This document shows positions 18,352-26,928 of a stretch of 64,000 nt of DNA, in pieces (position 1 is the stretch's first letter; each line of letters begins with the position of its first letter). The stretch is from contig JAFZSO010000061.1 of NCBI GenBank assembly GCA_017619355.1, forward strand, positions 1 to 64,000. Reading direction: 5' to 3'. This DNA comes from Muribaculaceae bacterium (GTDB lineage Bacteria; Bacteroidota; Bacteroidia; Bacteroidales; Muribaculaceae). The notes under the pieces were generated by a model. That model was not told the origin of the DNA. It ran no database searches and was given only the letters and a program-made list of their open reading frames with translations. A program made the position numbers and the translations under genes.

Positions 18352-20316
18352 TTATTCAGCGATGCCGAGGATCATGTTGATGATGAGGGTGACATCCATC
18401 ACATTGATGTCGGTGTCGCCGTTCACATCGGCATTACCTGAATTGAACGGATCGGGATTCTTGCCCAGGATGTAGTTGATGACCGTAGTCACATCGTTCA
18501 CATCCACGGTTTCGTCGTTGTTAGCATCGCCTGGCTTGCCGGGAGTGGGCTCGACATAGGGGTCGCCAATGTAGAGCTGATACTGTGCATAGCCATTACC
18601 TTGGCAGTACTCATAGACATAGCAGTGATTGTCGTCGATGGGTTCAATCTTGAACCACGCACCCACCGAGGGATTGGCATAGTAACCACCTGCACCGAGC
18701 ACAGGCACCGAGAGCAACGGAGTGCAATTAGCGCTCATGTCCCTGACGGTGAAACCACCGTTATAGTTCGTGCCTGAAGAGTGGATGAAAAGCTTGTGGC
18801 CAGCGAGCACGAAGTAGGCACCACCACAGCTTGTGTTGCGTGCCGGAGGCGTGGTACTGGAAGAACCCGTGATGTAAGTTCCCTTATCGCCGTCCTTGTA
18901 GTAGTTATAGCCGTTACCACGCACCTGATAGACAAATTCCCAGGGGTCGGTGGCAATGGGATAGACGATGCCCGCTGTAGAGCCGGCAAAGGAGAGTTCT
19001 CCGCTCGAATAGGTTTCTACGAACTCGCCATTGGCGATATAAACCATATCGACATAGGCCTGGTTATTGGGAAAATGATAGACATAGCCGCCCTCTTCAG
19101 AGAAGATATCGCCCGATGCAGTGATGAAGTGCACACGGCCGTCATGATTCAGACTGAAGTTGATTTCGACGGGTTCGGTAGAACCATTCTTGTAAGCACG
19201 CATCTTGTTGGGGGCATTGGAGAGTCCGTCGCAGCGCAAGATGAGGTTGCCGGCATCGTCGAAGCAGATGCCTTGGCTGTTGGATCCCTGATAGGGATTA
19301 TCGATGCGGCCCGTGCGGTCGTAGGTGAGCAGTGTGCTGGTCGAGTAGTCGTTGGTGTAGAAGATGCCGTCTTTGATAGCCGCCTGCTGAGCCTGCTTGT
19401 AGGGGGACTCGTTTTCAAGGTTTGAAGGGAAGCCTTCGGGCATCGTGCCGTTGGCGCGGCAATATCTAAAAACCGTGTCACACTTGAGTTCGAGCGGGTC
19501 GAGCACATCCTCCACAGCATCCCAGTCGATGTCAGGAATGTCAGTAGCATCGGCCGAGTTGAAGGAGTTGGTGGTAATCATATACACACCCATGTTGCCA
19601 TACTTCTCATAGTTGGCCTTGCTGTCGACCGTCCACACAGCGCACTGCAGGCCCAGCAGGTGGAAGCGCTTCACGGTGTGAATGTCGAAGCAGCCTGCCT
19701 CGATGCTGGGGTTGAGTCCCCACTGCTGGCACCACTCCACATTGCTCTCCCAGTTGGCATTGCAGAGCCACTGGCACTTGAAGTCAGGGTAGTTGGTGCG
19801 GATGTACTGCAACGTCTGCTTCATGGAGGTGAGGAAGATGACCTTGTCGGCCAGGCCTTTCTCGGTGACCAGAGCTGCCAGTCCCGGGAAGTTGCTCATG
19901 TCGTTGTTGTTGATGCCAGTAGTCCACTTGAGTTCCATCACGGGGAACACATTCTTCTCCGCGCAGATGTCGAGATACTCGGCCACTGTGCAGATTTTGC
20001 CGGTGTAGGTGACGCCGTTGCGGGTCTGGGTATAGTCCTCGGCCTGCAGTTCGGCCAGAGTGGCTTCGGCCACGGTGAGGTTGCCACCCACGCGGCTGGT
20101 AGTCTCGTCGTGACTGATCACATAAAAGCCATCGCTGGTGACGCGCACATCACATTCCAGTCCGTCGTAGCCATACACATCCACGCCATTCTGATAGGCC
20201 TGAACAGTGTTCTCAACACCCAAGTTACAGCCACGATGCCCCACAAGGAGGGGCTTCCATGCCCAGGCGCTCAATGCGGCACCCAAGCAAATAGTCAACA
20301 GTAGTAGTTTTTTCAT
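18352..20316 (-). CDS. Secreted glycerophosphodiester phosphodiesterase with dockerin-like C-terminus (paralog 1)
   Basis: This 654-residue protein has a signal peptide (MKKLLLLTICLGAALSAWA) and a GDPD TIM-barrel domain at about residues 22-265. The catalytic and metal-binding residues are visible as GHRG (His27), LECD (Glu54, Asp56) and ISHDETT (His69). The domain hydrolyses glycerophosphodiesters, possibly from host or bacterial phospholipids. The middle part (about 300-580) has repeated FYTNDY, GNLIL and GGYVYHFPNN units that suggest a beta-propeller. The last 60 residues are two dockerin-like repeats (GDANNDETVDVNDVTTVINY, then DVNGDTDINVMDVT). The frame extends upstream to 20349, but the ATG at 20316 begins the signal peptide and leaves 19 bases to the upstream paralog. 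Confidence 0.88.
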   Translation of the reverse strand: MKKLLLLTICLGAALSAWAWKPLLVGHRGCNLGVENTVQAYQNGVDVYGYDGLECDVRVTSDGFYVISHDETTSRVGGNLTVAEATLAELQAEDYTQTRNGVTYTGKICTVAEYLDICAEKNVFPVMELKWTTGINNNDMSNFPGLAALVTEKGLADKVIFLTSMKQTLQYIRTNYPDFKCQWLCNANWESNVEWCQQWGLNPSIEAGCFDIHTVKRFHLLGLQCAVWTVDSKANYEKYGNMGVYMITTNSFNSADATDIPDIDWDAVEDVLDPLELKCDTVFRYCRANGTMPEGFPSNLENESPYKQAQQAAIKDGIFYTNDYSTSTLLTYDRTGRIDNPYQGSNSQGICFDDAGNLILRCDGLSNAPNKMRAYKNGSTEPVEINFSLNHDGRVHFITASGDIFSEEGGYVYHFPNNQAYVDMVYIANGEFVETYSSGELSFAGSTAGIVYPIATDPWEFVYQVRGNGYNYYKDGDKGTYITGSSSTTPPARNTSCGGAYFVLAGHKLFIHSSGTNYNGGFTVRDMSANCTPLLSVPVLGAGGYYANPSVGAWFKIEPIDDNHCYVYEYCQGNGYAQYQLYIGDPYVEPTPGKPGDANNDETVDVNDVTTVINYILGKNPDPFNSGNADVNGDTDINVMDVTLIINMILGIAE

Positions 20317-20335
20317 AACGGTTAATATTAAAGAG

Positions 20336-22288
20336 TTAAACAATTCCAAGCAGTAAATTGACCAGTTGCGTGATGTCGCTCACATTCACGCGCCAGTTGT
20401 GGTCGATATCGGCCCGCTCCACACGCACAGGGGTGACACCCAGAATCATGTTGATGAGGGCGGTAACATCGCTCACATTGAGGTGGCCATCGCCATTCAC
20501 ATCGCCAGTGAGCGGCATAGGCACCGGGTCGCCAATGTAGAGCTGATAGGCGGCATAGCCGTTGCCCATGCAATACTCGTAGAGGATGCTGTGATTCTCG
20601 TCGAGTGAATCGACGGCAAAGAACTGGCCGGTAGCGAGATTGGCGGCAAGACTGCCGTTGCCCAGCGGGTCGATGTTGAGCACATCGATGGAGTCGCTGC
20701 TGATGTCGCGAATGGTGAAGCCGCCATTATAGTTGACTCCCGATGGATGCACCACCAGGCGATGACCAGCCACCTGCAGCTGCGCTATGCCCACACTGGT
20801 GTTGCGGTTGGGAGCATAGTTGCCGCTGCTGCCGGTCACAATCTCGCCCATGTCGGCATCGTGATAGTAGTAGATGCCCTGAGTACGCATCTGGTAGAGA
20901 AACTCGTTAGGGCCGTCGCCAATGGGATAGACCAGACTGGCATAGTTGGCGGTGGCCGAGAGGGGCTGGGAAGCAGTGGTCTCGATGAACTCGCCATTGG
21001 CTAGATGCACCACATTCACCACATTGTGCCCCTTGGAGTAGAAGAAGACATAGCCGCCCTCCTCGCCCATCACATTGCCATTGGCGCTGATGAAGCGGGT
21101 CTCGCCCTCGTTGAGCAGGGTGAATTCGACATCGACGGGCACGGGGTTGCCGTGCGGATAGATGCGGAAGCGGCGAGGCTCCGAGCCCTGGCCGTCGTTG
21201 AGCATGATAAGGTTGCCGACGCGGTCGGCAGCAATGCCAGAACTGGTAGTGCCCTCGAGCACGGTGCGCACATGACCGCGATTGTCGAGTGCCAACAGTG
21301 TGGTGGTCTCATAGTCGTTGGTATAGAACACGCCATCGATCACAGCCGCCTGCATGGCGGTGTTGTAGATCGACTCCTTCTTGGCGCGCGAGGGGAAAGG
21401 CTGCGGCAGATTGCCCTTGCCACGGCTGTAGCAATAAATGGTGTCGCACTTGAGCGGCAACGGGTCGGGGATGCTGTCGACGGTGCTCCAGTTGATGCTG
21501 TCGAGTTCGGGCATATCACTTGGCATGAGCGAGTTGCAGGTCATCATGGCCACGCCCATGTTGCCATATTTCTCATAGTTGGCCCGAGTATCGACGGTCC
21601 ACATCGCCACCTGCAGGCCCAGGCGACGGAAGCGATTCACGGTGTTGATGTCGAAGCAACCGATCTGAATGCTGGGCGTGAAATGATTCTGGCGGCACCA
21701 CCCCTCGCTGCCACTCCAGTTGCTGGCACACAGCCACTGGCAGTTGAATGAGGGATAGTGGGCGCGGACATACTCGAGCGACTGCTTCATGGAGGTGAGG
21801 AAGATGGCCTTGTCGGCCAAGCCCTTGTCGATGACCATCTGCGCCAAGCCAGGGAATTTGCTCATATCGCCGTTATTGATGCCGGTGGTCCACTTGAGTT
21901 CGATGATGGCGAACACATTCTTCTCCACGCAGATGTCGAGATACTCCTCGACGGTGCATATCTTGCCCGTGTAGGTGACGCCGCCGCGGGTTTGGGTATA
22001 GGTCTCGGCCAGGAGTTCGGCCAAGGTGGCACTCGCCACGGTGAGGTTGCCGCCCAGGCGGGTTGTGGTCTCGTCGTGACTGATCACATAGTAGCCGTCG
22101 CTGGTAACGCGCACATCGCATTCAAGGCCGTCGTAGCCATAGTAGTCAACACCATTGCGGAAGGCCTCGACGGTGTTCTCAACGCCTCTCAGGCAGCCGC
22201 GATGCCCCACAAACAGCGGTTTCCACGCCCAGGCCTGCAGGCTGCACAGAGCCAATGCCAGGGCGAGTATGATTCGTTCTTTTTTCAT
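20336..22288 (-). CDS. Secreted glycerophosphodiester phosphodiesterase with dockerin-like C-terminus (paralog 2)
   Basis: This 650-residue protein has the same plan as its downstream neighbour: signal peptide (ending SLQAWA), GDPD barrel with GHRG (His29), LECD (Glu56, Asp58) and ISHDETT (His71), a propeller-like middle with FYTNDYETTT and GNLIMLND, and two dockerin-like repeats (GDVNGDGHLNVSDVTALINM and DIDHNWRVNVSDITQLVN). The pair clearly arose by tandem duplication and has since diverged, mostly in the middle region. It is the promoter-proximal gene of the two-gene operon. Substrates may differ between the copies. Confidence 0.88.
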   Translation of the reverse strand: MKKERIILALALALCSLQAWAWKPLFVGHRGCLRGVENTVEAFRNGVDYYGYDGLECDVRVTSDGYYVISHDETTTRLGGNLTVASATLAELLAETYTQTRGGVTYTGKICTVEEYLDICVEKNVFAIIELKWTTGINNGDMSKFPGLAQMVIDKGLADKAIFLTSMKQSLEYVRAHYPSFNCQWLCASNWSGSEGWCRQNHFTPSIQIGCFDINTVNRFRRLGLQVAMWTVDTRANYEKYGNMGVAMMTCNSLMPSDMPELDSINWSTVDSIPDPLPLKCDTIYCYSRGKGNLPQPFPSRAKKESIYNTAMQAAVIDGVFYTNDYETTTLLALDNRGHVRTVLEGTTSSGIAADRVGNLIMLNDGQGSEPRRFRIYPHGNPVPVDVEFTLLNEGETRFISANGNVMGEEGGYVFFYSKGHNVVNVVHLANGEFIETTASQPLSATANYASLVYPIGDGPNEFLYQMRTQGIYYYHDADMGEIVTGSSGNYAPNRNTSVGIAQLQVAGHRLVVHPSGVNYNGGFTIRDISSDSIDVLNIDPLGNGSLAANLATGQFFAVDSLDENHSILYEYCMGNGYAAYQLYIGDPVPMPLTGDVNGDGHLNVSDVTALINMILGVTPVRVERADIDHNWRVNVSDITQLVNLLLGIV

Positions 22289-22423
22289 CTGCTTTGGTTT
22301 TCAGGTTTTTCATCGAAATTCCAAGAGTGCACAAGAAATTTTGGAATAATATGCGAATATAAGAATAATAAACCACATATCAAAGTTCTTGACACAAAAA
22401 ATGTCATATTCCATCAAAACAAT

Positions 22424-22451
22424 GGGGCTGACCCCATATTTGGCCAGCCCC
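22424..22451 (-). terminator. Hairpin after the GH16 gene
   Basis: GGGGCTG and CAGCCCC pair around an interrupted inner CC/GG stem, about 30 bases downstream of the GH16 stop on the minus strand. Only a short A-run follows, so the call is moderate. Confidence 0.55.
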
Positions 22452-22482
22452 AAAAGAATGCTAATAATACTAATAATTTACA

Positions 22483-25400
22483 TCAACTATGGATGACTCC
22501 GAGGATGATGTTGATGAGGTAAGTGACATCTGAGACATTCACATTGCCATCGCCATTCACATCGGCCCTTTCCTGATCGACAGGAATCACTTTCAGAATC
22601 ATGTTGATGAGTGCAGTCACATCCATCACATCGACCTTGCCGTCGGCGTTCACATCGCCCTTGAGAGCGGGTTCAGTGCTGCCCTTGCGATAGAAGAAGA
22701 TGGCATCAAAGTTGAGTTTGGTACCGGCCACGCCACCGCTCAAGAATGAAATCACATTGCCCATGTAGTTAGACGGATTGTCGAAAACGGGATTGGCGCG
22801 TGCCATGATTTCGGTGTAAGGGATGTCGAAGTTATACCACTTGCCATCGCGATAGTAGTCGCCGAGGATACCGAAGACGGTGCCGTTGTCAACAAAGGGA
22901 GTTGCACCCATCGTGAAGTGAGCATCGCCCACGCCCACAGCATGGCTTGCATGGGCCTGCTCGTCGTTCGCCTTCATAGCCAGGTGCAGATAGAAGGTTT
23001 CATCGAGCATCGAGAGGTCCTTGCCCTGATTCTCAGAAGCAAATCCCAGGCCCGACCAGCCGCCTGCACCAGTAACCGACTGTGCAACATAGCCTTCATT
23101 CAAGCCAAATGAGTTGATGCTGTCGGGTTGTGACGCCATGGCATCGGCATAGGTTCCGCTCCAAATCCAGAGGAAGTTGGTCGTACCGTTGGGGCGATAG
23201 TCGGCAAGAATCTTGTCACCCATTTGAGCGGCCTCCTGGGCGCCCAGATACACGAGCACATAGTCCTTGTTGGCAGAGATGTCGAAGGTGGGATTGCCAT
23301 CCTCATCGAGGGCAGGACTTCCATAGACGCCGAGCACCTCGTCTACAGGGGGTTGTTCGCTGTCGCTGTGTTTCTTGTAGAAGAACACATTGTCGAACTG
23401 CAGCAGCGTGCCTTGTGAACCGCCGCTCAACACTGCAAACACATTGCCCGTGAAGGCCTCAACACCGCCATCACCAGCGAACGGAGCACCGGCGAGCGAC
23501 TTGATTTCGCTGAAGGGGATGTCGAAGCTGTACCAGTTGCCGTCGCGCTTGTAGTCGCCAATGATGACCGGTCCAGTAGTGGCGTTACCCACCACAAACG
23601 AGGCACTGCCCACGCTAATGGTGTGATTGCTGTGAGCCAGCACATCGTCGCCCTTCATGGCGAAGTGCAGATAATAGCTGTTGTCGAGCATCGAGAGGTC
23701 CTTGCCATGGCCTGCGGGTGAAGCATAACCCAGACCTGACCAGCCCTTGTCGGTCACCACATAGGCATTCCAGGGCTCGACGAGACCAAAGGAGTTGATG
23801 CCCGAAGTAGGCTGTGCCACATAGGTGCCTTCCCAAACCCAAAGGAAGTTGTTCACATCGTCCACACTGTAGTTGGCAACGATGTTTTCACCCATCTGGT
23901 CCACCACGCCGCTGCTGGCGCCAATCACCACATAGTCGTAGCCATCGGTGAAGTCGAAGGTCGAATGGCCGGCACCGTCGAGCGAACGGGTCACATACTT
24001 GCCCACAACGGTAGTGGTATCCTCAACAGGAGGATTCACATCGATGTTGTCGTTCTTGTAGAAGAACACATTGTCGAACTGCAACTGGGCACCACCCACA
24101 CCGCCGCTCAACACGGCAAACACATTGCCCATGAAGGCCTCGGGGGTGTCGAAAAGCGTGCTACTCAGGTTCTGGAGCACACTCACGGGAATGTCGAAGT
24201 AGCACCAGCGGCCATCGCGCTTGAAGTCGCCCAGCACGGGGAGCGAACTGCCGTTGTCCTGGAAGGGAGCCGAACCGATGGTGAAGTGTGCGTCACCAAT
24301 CCAGATGGCGTGATTGGTGTGCATCAGCTGGTCGGTGCCACGCATGGCGAAGTGCAGGATGTAGGTCGAATCAATCATCGACAAGTCCTTACCCACATTG
24401 GCCGAAGCATAACCCAGACCTGACCAGCCAGAGTTCCCCACAATCAAGGAGTTCCACCCTTCCTGCAAACCGAAGGAGTTCACGCCGCTGGTTGCGACTG
24501 AAGTGTAAGTACCTTCCCAAACATAGAAGTGGTTGTTGACATCATCCACGCTGTAATCGGCCACAATCTTGTCGCCCATCTGGGCCATCACACCACTGCT
24601 GGCACCAATAATCACATAGTCGTAGGAGTTCTCGAAATCGAAGGTCGAAGCGCCGTTATTGTCGAGCGCGAGCGAGCCGTAATTGCCCAGTTGAGTAGTC
24701 TCGTCGGGCTCAATGTCGGGGGTATCGTCGCCTTCAGAGCCGTAGGGCGTGATGTAGTTCTCCTCTCCTTCCTTCTGATAGACGCGGATGTAGTCAACCG
24801 ACATCACCTTGTCGCCATTGTTCATGGCTGTGATGGCGTTGGCGTCGTAGATGCCTGGCACCGAGCCACCCACGGCAAGGTTCAGCAGGAGGAAGAAGCG
24901 CTTGTGGAAGTAGTTGCCGGGCGAGTTGTTCTGCGAAACATCGTCGATGTTCATCTCAAAATAAGGCGTGGCGCTGGGATACTTGTCCAAATCCAGATAC
25001 ATCGACACCTTCTGCTCGTCCCAAATGAGGGTGTAGAGGTGGAACTCGCCATCCTGCACGCTGTAGGCAGCGGTGTAGTCGGCTGCATACATGGGGTGGT
25101 TGCCGTTGTTGTAAGGTCCCCAGTGCATGGCACCGGCAAAATAGTGATCCTGGGTGCCATTGGCGATGCCCGTGGCACCACCCGCCTCCATCACATCCAT
25201 CTCGCCGCAATAGGGCCACGAGATGCCCTCGGCCATGTCGTTGCCCATGAGCCAGAAGGCGGGCCACAAGCCGTTGGCAGTGGTGGGCACCTTGATGCTG
25301 GCTTCAATCTTGCCATGCTTGAAGGCAGCCTTGCCCATGGTGTTAATGCGGCCTGAAGTGAAGGACTTGCCTTCATAATTCTCTCTCTTGGCAGTGATGT

Positions 25401-25617
25401 TGAGCACACCATTGCTCACGGTCACATTGCTGGCAGTGTAGTATTGCAACTCGCCGTTGCCACCGCCATTGCCGTTGACCTCCACATTCCAAACCTGGGT
25501 GTTGAGCGCCGTTCCGTCGAACTCGTCGCTGAACACCAGTTTGTAGTCGCCAGCAGCCGCGAAGGCGTTGAAGGCCATCATAGCGGCACCAGCGAGTAAA
25601 AGAAATGATTTTTTCAT
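22483..25617 (-). CDS. Modular secreted GH16 beta-glucanase (laminarinase-like) with dockerin-like C-terminus
   Basis: This 1044-residue protein begins with a signal peptide (ending FNAFAA). A GH16 beta-jellyroll domain follows at about 24-285: LVFSDEFDG at the start, then the catalytic GEMDVMEAGG with Glu139 as nucleophile and Glu144 as acid/base. It ends with VMSVDYIRVYQKEG. The family cuts beta-1,3 or beta-1,3/1,4 glucans internally. Three homologous modules of about 225 residues follow, at about 310-530, 537-755 and 761-980. Each has LDxxGxxTFDF, IGASSGV or LGAQEA, NSFGL, GWSGLGxAS and KDLSMxD, and ends with LSGGxxGxxLxFDxxFFY. They are probably carbohydrate-binding or cell-wall beta-sandwiches but I cannot assign a family. 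Residues 987-1044 are two dockerin-like repeats. Confidence 0.9.
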   Translation of the reverse strand: MKKSFLLLAGAAMMAFNAFAAAGDYKLVFSDEFDGTALNTQVWNVEVNGNGGGNGELQYYTASNVTVSNGVLNITAKRENYEGKSFTSGRINTMGKAAFKHGKIEASIKVPTTANGLWPAFWLMGNDMAEGISWPYCGEMDVMEAGGATGIANGTQDHYFAGAMHWGPYNNGNHPMYAADYTAAYSVQDGEFHLYTLIWDEQKVSMYLDLDKYPSATPYFEMNIDDVSQNNSPGNYFHKRFFLLLNLAVGGSVPGIYDANAITAMNNGDKVMSVDYIRVYQKEGEENYITPYGSEGDDTPDIEPDETTQLGNYGSLALDNNGASTFDFENSYDYVIIGASSGVMAQMGDKIVADYSVDDVNNHFYVWEGTYTSVATSGVNSFGLQEGWNSLIVGNSGWSGLGYASANVGKDLSMIDSTYILHFAMRGTDQLMHTNHAIWIGDAHFTIGSAPFQDNGSSLPVLGDFKRDGRWCYFDIPVSVLQNLSSTLFDTPEAFMGNVFAVLSGGVGGAQLQFDNVFFYKNDNIDVNPPVEDTTTVVGKYVTRSLDGAGHSTFDFTDGYDYVVIGASSGVVDQMGENIVANYSVDDVNNFLWVWEGTYVAQPTSGINSFGLVEPWNAYVVTDKGWSGLGYASPAGHGKDLSMLDNSYYLHFAMKGDDVLAHSNHTISVGSASFVVGNATTGPVIIGDYKRDGNWYSFDIPFSEIKSLAGAPFAGDGGVEAFTGNVFAVLSGGSQGTLLQFDNVFFYKKHSDSEQPPVDEVLGVYGSPALDEDGNPTFDISANKDYVLVYLGAQEAAQMGDKILADYRPNGTTNFLWIWSGTYADAMASQPDSINSFGLNEGYVAQSVTGAGGWSGLGFASENQGKDLSMLDETFYLHLAMKANDEQAHASHAVGVGDAHFTMGATPFVDNGTVFGILGDYYRDGKWYNFDIPYTEIMARANPVFDNPSNYMGNVISFLSGGVAGTKLNFDAIFFYRKGSTEPALKGDVNADGKVDVMDVTALINMILKVIPVDQERADVNGDGNVNVSDVTYLINIILGVIHS

Positions 25618-25676
25618 TTTTTGAAGAGTATTAAAGTTAAAAAAATATTTTGCGATGGTTATTTATGAAACTGTTG

Positions 25677-25707
25677 CAAATTTATTACTATTAAAGATGT
25701 GCGTCAA
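25677..25707 (-). promoter_or_regulatory. Promoter of the GH16 gene
   Basis: On the minus strand TTG at 25705-25707 and TAAATTTG at 25677-25684 are 20 bases apart. This gives a leader of about 50 bases before the ATG at 25617. Confidence 0.55.
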
Positions 25708-25852
25708 GTTTTGAGCGCCACAAAAAACTCACAAAAAACTCACTTTTTCCCACAAAAACACCAAAAGAAGAAATATATACCACTGAATAACAGCATATTT
25801 ATATAAAAATGCAATAAAGTGGCAAACTCACACAAGGCCATGTGATCTCGGA

Positions 25853-25888
25853 GAACTCAGAGGACTCGGAGAACTCAGAGGACTCGGA
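25853..25888. repeat. Two 18-bp tandem repeats in the 410-bp intergenic gap
   Basis: GAACTCAGAGGACTCGGA occurs twice head to tail at 25853-25870 and 25871-25888. Related GAACTC/CTCGGA words recur at 43916-43949. The gap 25618-26028 otherwise holds the GH16 promoter, AT-rich sequence and a hairpin; the short open frame over the repeats (from 25842) is not credible as a gene. Confidence 0.7.
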
Positions 25889-25973
25889 AATAGCTGCGAC
25901 AAAATCGCAGCATAGAGGACCCCGAAATGGATTTATGATTTACGAGTTATTATCGGGAGTTTTCAATACTGTG

Positions 25974-25997
25974 AGGGCTGGCGGTGAGGCCAGCCCT
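25974..25997 (-). terminator. Hairpin after the seven-gene operon
   Basis: AGGGCTGGC and GCCAGCCCT form a perfect 9-bp stem with a 6-base loop, about 30 bases after the stop of the last gene at 26029. No T-run is visible on either side. Confidence 0.5.
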
Positions 25998-26028
25998 GTC
26001 CTATTACCCTGTGGGGAACAGGTAGGGA

Positions 26029-26862
26029 TCAGTTATTATCGTAGGGAGGATCAGGCACATTGTTCAGCTTGGAGTACAAGCCGGCAGTGCTCTCGTTGCG
26101 GCCATAGTAGCGAGTCATGCCCTCGTATTGTGAAATGGTATTGCGTATTTCACGTTTCTTGGCGGGAACATTATCGTAGTTGCGATAGTTGCGTGCAAAG
26201 GTATTGACCGCAGCAGATACTTTCGAGTAGTGAGAATGACCTATCTTGGCGGGCAGGCCCTTGAGTTTTTCGACCAAAGCAGGACAGTGGCTGAGATAGG
26301 TGTCGCTCCTGTAACGATTGGCCTCGCTGATGCGGCGTTTTGCATCGTCGACCGAGCTGTAAGAGGTCTTGGAGGCTACCGATGAAGCCTTGGTGTAGTC
26401 AGTGTTGACCTTGTTGATGATGGAAAACTTGGAGGTGACATCGGAGTCGACAATAACCTTGTCGCCCTCACTATAGGTGAGCGAAGAGAGGAGTTTAACG
26501 CGGTTGATGAGGCGCTTGAGGTCGTCGTAGGTCCAGGAATTCTGGAGCATTGACAAGGCATTGCTGGCAAACTGGGGAGCATAGGCCTCAGTGAGTTTGC
26601 GAATCTGCTCATCGCTCATACCCGAATCAATCAGATTCTCGTTGCGTAGGAAGGAGAACTCATCGAAGGCCCGCTCGAAAGCCTTGTCGAGGTCGTCACC
26701 ATTGTTGATGGCGGCAATGTGCTCCTTGAGCTGGTTATAGTTCACATTGTCGGGCGAAGGGTTCTGGGGCGGCTCTACCTGGGTCTTCTGCCAATAGAGG
26801 ACACCAAACACGGCACCGGCCAAAGCCAGCAAGAGGAGAAGTATTTTGATGCTCGTTTTCAT
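26029..26862 (-). CDS. Small membrane-anchored protein of unknown function (operon gene 7)
   Basis: This 277-residue protein has one N-terminal hydrophobic segment (about residues 5-23) with no clear cleavage site, so it is probably an inner-membrane anchor with a periplasmic body. The rest is mostly helical and charged: LDKAFERAFDEFSFLRNE, then TYDDLKRLINRVKLLSS, then a Tyr/Asn/Lys-rich end. No family is recognised. It is the last gene of the SrfB/SrfC-like operon, 66 bases after the preceding gene, with no promoter seen between them. Confidence 0.6.
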   Translation of the reverse strand: MKTSIKILLLLLALAGAVFGVLYWQKTQVEPPQNPSPDNVNYNQLKEHIAAINNGDDLDKAFERAFDEFSFLRNENLIDSGMSDEQIRKLTEAYAPQFASNALSMLQNSWTYDDLKRLINRVKLLSSLTYSEGDKVIVDSDVTSKFSIINKVNTDYTKASSVASKTSYSSVDDAKRRISEANRYRSDTYLSHCPALVEKLKGLPAKIGHSHYSKVSAAVNTFARNYRNYDNVPAKKREIRNTISQYEGMTRYYGRNESTAGLYSKLNNVPDPPYDNN

Positions 26863-26928
26863 TCTTGTTTTTTAATTATAGTTTCAGGCGAACCACTTCA
26901 GGGTTCTTGCATGGTCTTAATCATGAAG

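Noticed and set aside
25842..26207. Possible small plus-strand gene over the 18-bp repeats
   Set aside because: The start codes only repeat sequence (SENSEDSENSEDSE) and the rest overlaps the 3' end of an operon gene on the other strand.
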